This document shows, one piece after another, positions 62,241 through 64,000 of a DNA stretch of 64,000 bases. How positions within the stretch are numbered: position 1 is the first letter of the stretch; each line of letters opens with the position of its first letter. The notes beneath the pieces were generated by a model, which did no database searches, was not told the origin of the DNA, and saw only the letters and a program-made list of their open reading frames with translations. The stretch lies in NCBI GenBank assembly GCA_903995115.1, contig LR877156.1, positions 434,001-498,000 of the forward strand, given 5' to 3'. The translations under genes were made by a program, and so were the position numbers. This DNA is from Angomonas deanei (taxonomy: Eukaryota; Euglenozoa; Kinetoplastea; Trypanosomatida; Trypanosomatidae).

Positions 62241-64000
62241 TCAAAGACCCAAGGCCTTCTTGAGACTCTTCTTATTCACCTTGCCGGTGGGGTTGCGGGG
62301 GATCTCGGGGACAATGAGGTAGCGGGCGGGGCACTTGTACGGGGCGAGCACCTCCATCGCCACCGCCTTCAGCTCCTTGTCGAGTGCCTCGGTCTCGCAC
62401 ACCTTCTGGGCGCCCTCAAACTTCACGTTCCATTTCGCCGCCGCGTCCGGCTGCAAGGCCACAATCGCCACCACCTTCTCCCCCAGCATCTCGTCCTTCA
62501 CGCCGACGACCGCCATTTCGTAGAACAGGTCCTTCCGCGAGAGCAGGGCCGCCTCAATCTCCAGCGCCGACAGCTTGTACCCTCTGCTCTTGATGATGTC
62601 CACGCTCGACCGGCCCAGAATGGTGTAGTTGGACGGCTTCCCCGCCACGTGCGCCACGCCAACGGTGTCGCCGGTGTCAAAGTACCGTCGGCCCGCCGCG
62701 TCCGTACGCATCTCCTTCATGGTCGCCTCGGGGTTGCGCCAGTAGCGGTCGAACAGCGATTCCGACGCAATCGCGAGCGCACCCACCTCGTCAAAGGCCT
62801 TCTCCTTCGCCTTCGACGCGTCGCTGCCACCCTCCGTGTCCTCGGGGGTGTAGACATACGTCTCCACCGTCGGCAGAGGGGAGCCTACCGTGCCTGGTAT
62901 GCGGTCCGACACGGGGCGCAGCACTTGGCTCAGTGCCATCCCAATCTCCGTCATGCCGTACCGCTCCAACAGGGTGTGACCTGACAGTTCGCGGAACTGC
63001 TCGAGGGTGGGGATGGGTAGTGCCGCACTACCGGATACCATTAAGCGTATTTTCTCCGAGCAAGCCTTTCTAAATCCTGTACGTTCGACACGGGAGAACT
63101 TCCGTTGAAGAGCGGCGATCATTTTAGTGTAGATGGTAGGGACCGCCATGAAGAGCGTCATGTCTCCCTTCTCCAGACGGTGGGCTATTCTCACGGGGTC
63201 GTCAAACTTGGTGAAGACACAGCGAGCGCTGGACGCCAGCGCGCATAGCAGTACATTGACCAGACCGTGGACGTGGTGGACGGGCAACACATGCAGAATG
63301 GAGTCGTCGGCCGACCACTCCCATGCGTCCTGCAGCACACGCACCATGTTACCGACGCTGGCGTGAGTGTGCACCGCACCCTTCGGGCGGGCCGTCGTAC
63401 CAGAGGTGTAGATCATGAGGCAATCGTCATTCTTTGTGGGGCGGCTAGAGGGGTCCTCGTGCCAGCGGCGGAAGACGGGGTTGAGCTCGTCTAGCTTATC
63501 GGTGTCGTAGCACAGAGCGTCCAGTGCCGGGGCGCCTTCGTTCATATACTCGTGCTGTGCCTTGAAAGATTCATTCATGACATTCTCTATATGCTCGATT
63601 TCTTTTTTCCGCTGCTTTTCTCTTTCCATTTCAATACGATCGACGACGTCTTGTGCAGTCTTTATTTCTTCATTCGCTTCTTCCGTGACGTATTCAACGT
63701 TTAACGCTTCCCCCTTTTCCGCCAGTTGCTCCTGTTTCAATCTGCTCTCGAAGAAAAAGTGGCTCATGTCCAGCACGGTGTGCACCTGAAATGTTTTATC
63801 CTTTTTTGCTGCGAGTACATCACGGGCCGGTTTGTTACTGTACAACGCATCGTAGTCGGCGGGGAACTTGTCCTTGAGCAGGGCGGTCTCACCCAGTATG
63901 CTGCGCGAGCCGCTGTGTTCCAGCACGTACATGAGCTCGTCGTCGTAGTGCTGTGACACCGACATGGGCGTCACAAGCTGGTTCAGCGACCAACCAGCCA
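62241..64000 (-). CDS. Acyl-CoA/malonyl-CoA synthetase (ANL family, ACSF3-like), N-terminus beyond window
   Basis: The frame is open to the window edge (reads AGWSLNQLVTPMSVSQ at its visible start) and stops at 62241, so at least 586 residues are present and the start lies outside. ANL family: AMP-binding YTSGTTARPKGAVHTH, adenine motif ERYGMTEIG, GRSSVDIIKSRGYKLSALEIE and the terminal catalytic Lys region PRNPTGKVNKKSLKK. The text AxPxSVxxxxxELxYVLxHS and VHGLVNVLLCAL resemble ACSF3/malonyl-CoA synthetases. A Glu/Lys-rich stretch of about 100 residues between the N-lobe and the AMP-binding loop (QLAEKGEALNVEYVTEEANE through MNESFKAQHEY) is not usual in this family and looks like a coiled-coil insertion. 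It activates a carboxylic acid as a CoA ester. The C-terminus does not end in a PTS1-type tripeptide (ends ALGL). Confidence 0.88.
   Translation of the reverse strand, partial: AGWSLNQLVTPMSVSQHYDDELMYVLEHSGSRSILGETALLKDKFPADYDALYSNKPARDVLAAKKDKTFQVHTVLDMSHFFFESRLKQEQLAEKGEALNVEYVTEEANEEIKTAQDVVDRIEMEREKQRKKEIEHIENVMNESFKAQHEYMNEGAPALDALCYDTDKLDELNPVFRRWHEDPSSRPTKNDDCLMIYTSGTTARPKGAVHTHASVGNMVRVLQDAWEWSADDSILHVLPVHHVHGLVNVLLCALASSARCVFTKFDDPVRIAHRLEKGDMTLFMAVPTIYTKMIAALQRKFSRVERTGFRKACSEKIRLMVSGSAALPIPTLEQFRELSGHTLLERYGMTEIGMALSQVLRPVSDRIPGTVGSPLPTVETYVYTPEDTEGGSDASKAKEKAFDEVGALAIASESLFDRYWRNPEATMKEMRTDAAGRRYFDTGDTVGVAHVAGKPSNYTILGRSSVDIIKSRGYKLSALEIEAALLSRKDLFYEMAVVGVKDEMLGEKVVAIVALQPDAAAKWNVKFEGAQKVCETEALDKELKAVAMEVLAPYKCPARYLIVPEIPRNPTGKVNKKSLKKALGL

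Noticed and set aside
1-64000. tRNA, rRNA, snoRNA cluster, CRISPR array or transposable element
   Set aside because: None recognised on reading; no reverse transcriptase or transposase motifs and no paired inverted or direct repeats other than the gene-internal and homopolymer ones listed.

Overview
The window is a stretch of nuclear chromosome from a trypanosomatid (kinetoplastid) protist. About 36 protein genes, all on the minus strand, lie head to tail with no introns and with spacers of roughly 120-490 bp. The spacers carry long homopolymer A and T tracts and pyrimidine-AG sites of the kind used for trans-splicing. This is a single polycistronic transcription unit running from position 64000 towards position 1. 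Two 4-TM proteins carry the amastin signature, one gene is a GP46/PSA-like leucine-rich surface protein and one resembles BILBO1, all kinetoplastid hallmarks. A phenylalanine hydroxylase gene is present; it is known in Leishmania and its monoxenous relatives but absent from T. brucei and T. cruzi. The moderate base composition and AT-rich spacers argue against Leishmania itself. A monoxenous trypanosomatid is the best guess; the genus cannot be named. No tRNA, rRNA, CRISPR array or mobile element was recognised.

Layout, low to high coordinate (3' to 5' of the transcript): (1) 1-8179, four tandem DNA polymerase kappa-like (Y-family) genes. The one at the window edge has lost the motif-I aspartates and the first aspartate of the LDE motif and looks like a pseudo-polymerase. 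One is interrupted by a frameshift. One has a nuclear-type tail with PCNA-binding-like and SUMO-binding-like motifs. (2) 8375-21997, nine tandem Cof-type HAD phosphatase paralogues, with two amastin-like genes bearing long charged N-terminal extensions sitting between the first and second copies. (3) 22283-43905, a mixed housekeeping segment: leucine-rich-repeat protein, COQ2 prenyltransferase, Dbp4/DDX10-type helicase, RING protein, degenerate RluA-type pseudouridine synthase, oligopeptidase-B-like peptidase, phenylalanine hydroxylase, DnaJ protein, coiled-coil protein, BILBO1-like protein and NADPH-P450 reductase. (4) 44310-64000, GP46-like surface protein, FHA-WWE protein, small or disordered proteins, AN1 zinc finger, LRR protein, V-ATPase proteolipid, RasGEF, a large repeat-rich protein and an acyl/malonyl-CoA synthetase cut by the window end.

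As usual in kinetoplastids, neighbours need not share a pathway; co-transcription does not imply co-function. The two tandem arrays are the exception: they show local duplication, divergence and patches of near-identity that suggest gene conversion. Four otherwise well-conserved genes each contain one apparent single-base frameshift. This points to residual sequence error or recent gene decay, and the case in phenylalanine hydroxylase (a CCC-TGA site) deserves a specific look.
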